In this document: positions 6,619 to 7,619 of the stretch, in pieces
How the letters are laid out: each line of letters opens with the position of its first letter
Position numbering within the stretch: the first letter of the stretch is position 1
NCBI GenBank assembly: GCA_002690445.1
Contig: NZER01000120.1
Location: forward strand, 1 to 7,619
Length of the DNA: 7,619 nt
Direction of reading: 5' to 3'
From: Candidatus Pacearchaeota archaeon
Lineage (GTDB): Archaea; Nanoarchaeota; Nanoarchaeia; Pacearchaeales; GW2011-AR1
The notes under the pieces: model-generated
The model's database searches: none
What the model was told of the DNA's origin: nothing
Seen by the model: the letters and a program-made list of their open reading frames with translations, nothing else
Translations under genes and position numbers: made by a program

Positions 6619-7311
6619 TTAAATTCCTTTTATAAAATAATCTTTTTCACAAGTCGCTCTATAATTACACCAATCATGTTTCCAATCGGGTTGATATGGA
6701 AAATGTTCACCGTTATCAAGATACTCTTGTACTAATCGAAACTTCTCTAATGTAGTATCAATAATAGATTGACTACGTTCTGTTTCACAGATGATGTATT
6801 GTTGATTATTCTTATTGATATAAAAAATAATTCCTTCATCAATACCCGTCATCAACGAATACAAATTCCATTGAATCAAATGATCATGTCTAGGAAGATA
6901 ATCGGCAAACTTAGGATTCTTTGGTTCAGCCATACTCTTTAATTCTAAAAGAATCTCTTTATCATCCGATGGACGCTTAATGACTGCATCATAGAATCCT
7001 CTAATAGGTGGATCTTCATGCGTAATCTCTTGTTCCGACGATACCATTAATCCAGTTTCTATCAGTTTCTTCTCTATGAATTCATGGAATACCGTACCAA
7101 TACCCATACGCCGAAGATTCTGTGAAGCTATGGGATCTTGGTCATATCCTAACATGTAATAATACAATGCTCGTGGGCATAAATGAGCTTGTGATGGACT
7201 AAAATGAGTTCGTTTATATGATGCTCGTTGTTGCGTTAAATCATACTTATCAAACGCTGATTCTATCCAATGTTTTTCTCGTTCTTGTAATACTTGACTT
7301 AGCTTAGGCAT
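6619..7311 (-). CDS. Cas4/RecB-like PD-(D/E)XK exonuclease
   Basis: A 230-residue nuclease of the Cas4/RecB family. Motifs in order: C45 in HLCPRALYYY; H76 in GTVFHEFIE (metal-site helix); D108 in IRGFYDAVI; the catalytic E123-L-K125 in ILLELKSM; and Q147-x-x-x-Y151 in QWNLYSLM, the RecB-type QxxxY. Together these mark a PD-(D/E)XK metal-dependent DNA nuclease. The C-terminus has C215 and C221 in DWCNYRATC. With C45 these match three of the four cysteines that hold a 4Fe-4S cluster in Cas4, but the fourth site (C-x2-C-x5-C) is histidine (H212). Fe-S binding is thus plausible but uncertain. The likely role is end resection in phage recombination; no CRISPR array is in view. A strong AGGAG (7319-7323) 7 nt before the ATG fixes the start. 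Confidence 0.86.
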   Translation of the reverse strand: MPKLSQVLQEREKHWIESAFDKYDLTQQRASYKRTHFSPSQAHLCPRALYYYMLGYDQDPIASQNLRRMGIGTVFHEFIEKKLIETGLMVSSEQEITHEDPPIRGFYDAVIKRPSDDKEILLELKSMAEPKNPKFADYLPRHDHLIQWNLYSLMTGIDEGIIFYINKNNQQYIICETERSQSIIDTTLEKFRLVQEYLDNGEHFPYQPDWKHDWCNYRATCEKDYFIKGI

Positions 7312-7619
7312 TTATTTGCTCCTGTGCATATTTTAATAAATTATCAATAAATTCGGCTTTAAAAGACGATTTAACAATCTTTAGCGGATACCTCCATATT
7401 TCAATATTATAATTAGTTCGAAGATATGCATCCCGATATGCATCTCTACGCGTCATATGATATGGCCCATCAATCTCTAACGCTAAAATCAAATCAGGAA
7501 TGTATATATCCACGACATATGGTTCAAAATCTTGTTCTAAGATACTACCAAAGCCAGCTTCTTTAACCCAAGCAGCCATTAAGAACTGTTCTGGAGTATC
7601 TTTCTTGCGAGGTTCTGGC
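7304..7619 (-). CDS. DUF559/Vsr-like PD-(D/E)XK endonuclease (5' end outside window)
   Basis: 104 residues are visible and the frame stays open to the window edge. A methionine at 7579 is possible, but the codons upstream (PEPRKKDTPEQFL) read like natural protein sequence, so the true start is probably outside. Motifs: YVVDIYIPDLILALEIDG with D and E-x-D, then a histidine in GPYH, and a second conserved-looking helix (RDAYRDAYLRTNYN) leading to EIWRYP. This is the pattern of the DUF559 and Vsr (very short patch repair) endonuclease family, where a central strand carries D and E-x-D and the next helix plus a Wr/RYP strand closes the fold. It may cut or nick DNA, perhaps mobile or self-splicing in origin. 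It overlaps the Cas4-like gene by 8 nt. An ordinary repair nuclease or a homing-type enzyme are alternatives. Confidence 0.72.
   Translation of the reverse strand, partial: PEPRKKDTPEQFLMAAWVKEAGFGSILEQDFEPYVVDIYIPDLILALEIDGPYHMTRRDAYRDAYLRTNYNIEIWRYPLKIVKSSFKAEFIDNLLKYAQEQINA
7319..7323 (-). promoter_or_regulatory. Shine-Dalgarno of the Cas4-like gene
   Basis: AGGAG on the minus strand, 7 nt before the ATG at 7309-7311. It lies inside the end of the preceding DUF559-like gene, whose TAA (7304-7306) is within this gene's start region. This allows coupled translation across the 8-nt overlap. Confidence 0.7.

Noticed and set aside
6619..7311. CRISPR-associated Cas4 and a CRISPR-Cas locus
   Set aside because: There is no Cas1, Cas2 or repeat-spacer array in the window; the gene neighbours are phage recombination genes.

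Overview
The window looks like part of a tailed bacteriophage genome (Caudoviricetes), free or in a metagenome. It is AT-rich by eye, and every supported gene lies on the minus strand, so transcription runs from position 7619 towards position 1. The genes are packed tightly: ATGA and 8-nt overlaps, 1-9 nt gaps, and one real intergenic stretch of about 100 nt. The content is a phage mix of recombination and repair nucleases, a ribonucleotide reductase, and a very long modular protein of the kind seen near phage head genes. No tRNA, rRNA, CRISPR array, insertion sequence or integrase was seen. The host cannot be named. The B12-dependent reductase implies that the host can make or import cobalamin.

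Region 7619-5680 is a DNA-processing cluster. In transcription order it holds a 5'-truncated DUF559/Vsr-like PD-(D/E)XK endonuclease, a Cas4/RecB-like PD-(D/E)XK nuclease, a 159-residue coiled-coil protein that may be a UvsY-like recombination mediator, and a RuvC-like Holliday junction resolvase. These fit one job: processing and resolving recombination intermediates during phage replication. An intrinsic terminator (5601-5649) closes the cluster.

Region 5579-3303 encodes a complete class II (adenosylcobalamin-dependent) ribonucleotide reductase, NrdJ, starting at GTG behind a good Shine-Dalgarno. The terminator lies just upstream of it and no promoter is obvious between them, so read-through or attenuation may set its expression. 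A possible 31-residue single-span membrane peptide (3295-3200) follows.

Region 3190-1 is one open frame of at least 1063 codons that leaves the window without a stop. It encodes an N-terminal DUF192 domain, a roughly 55-80-residue module containing RGARGGRGYYPS, a region with faint ADP-ribosyltransferase resemblance, a convincing ADP-ribosyltransferase domain with R-STS-ExE residues, a second copy of the module (42 of 54 core residues identical), and an unrecognised C-terminal region. This modular, internally duplicated DUF192/ADP-ribosyltransferase protein is the most unusual item in the window.
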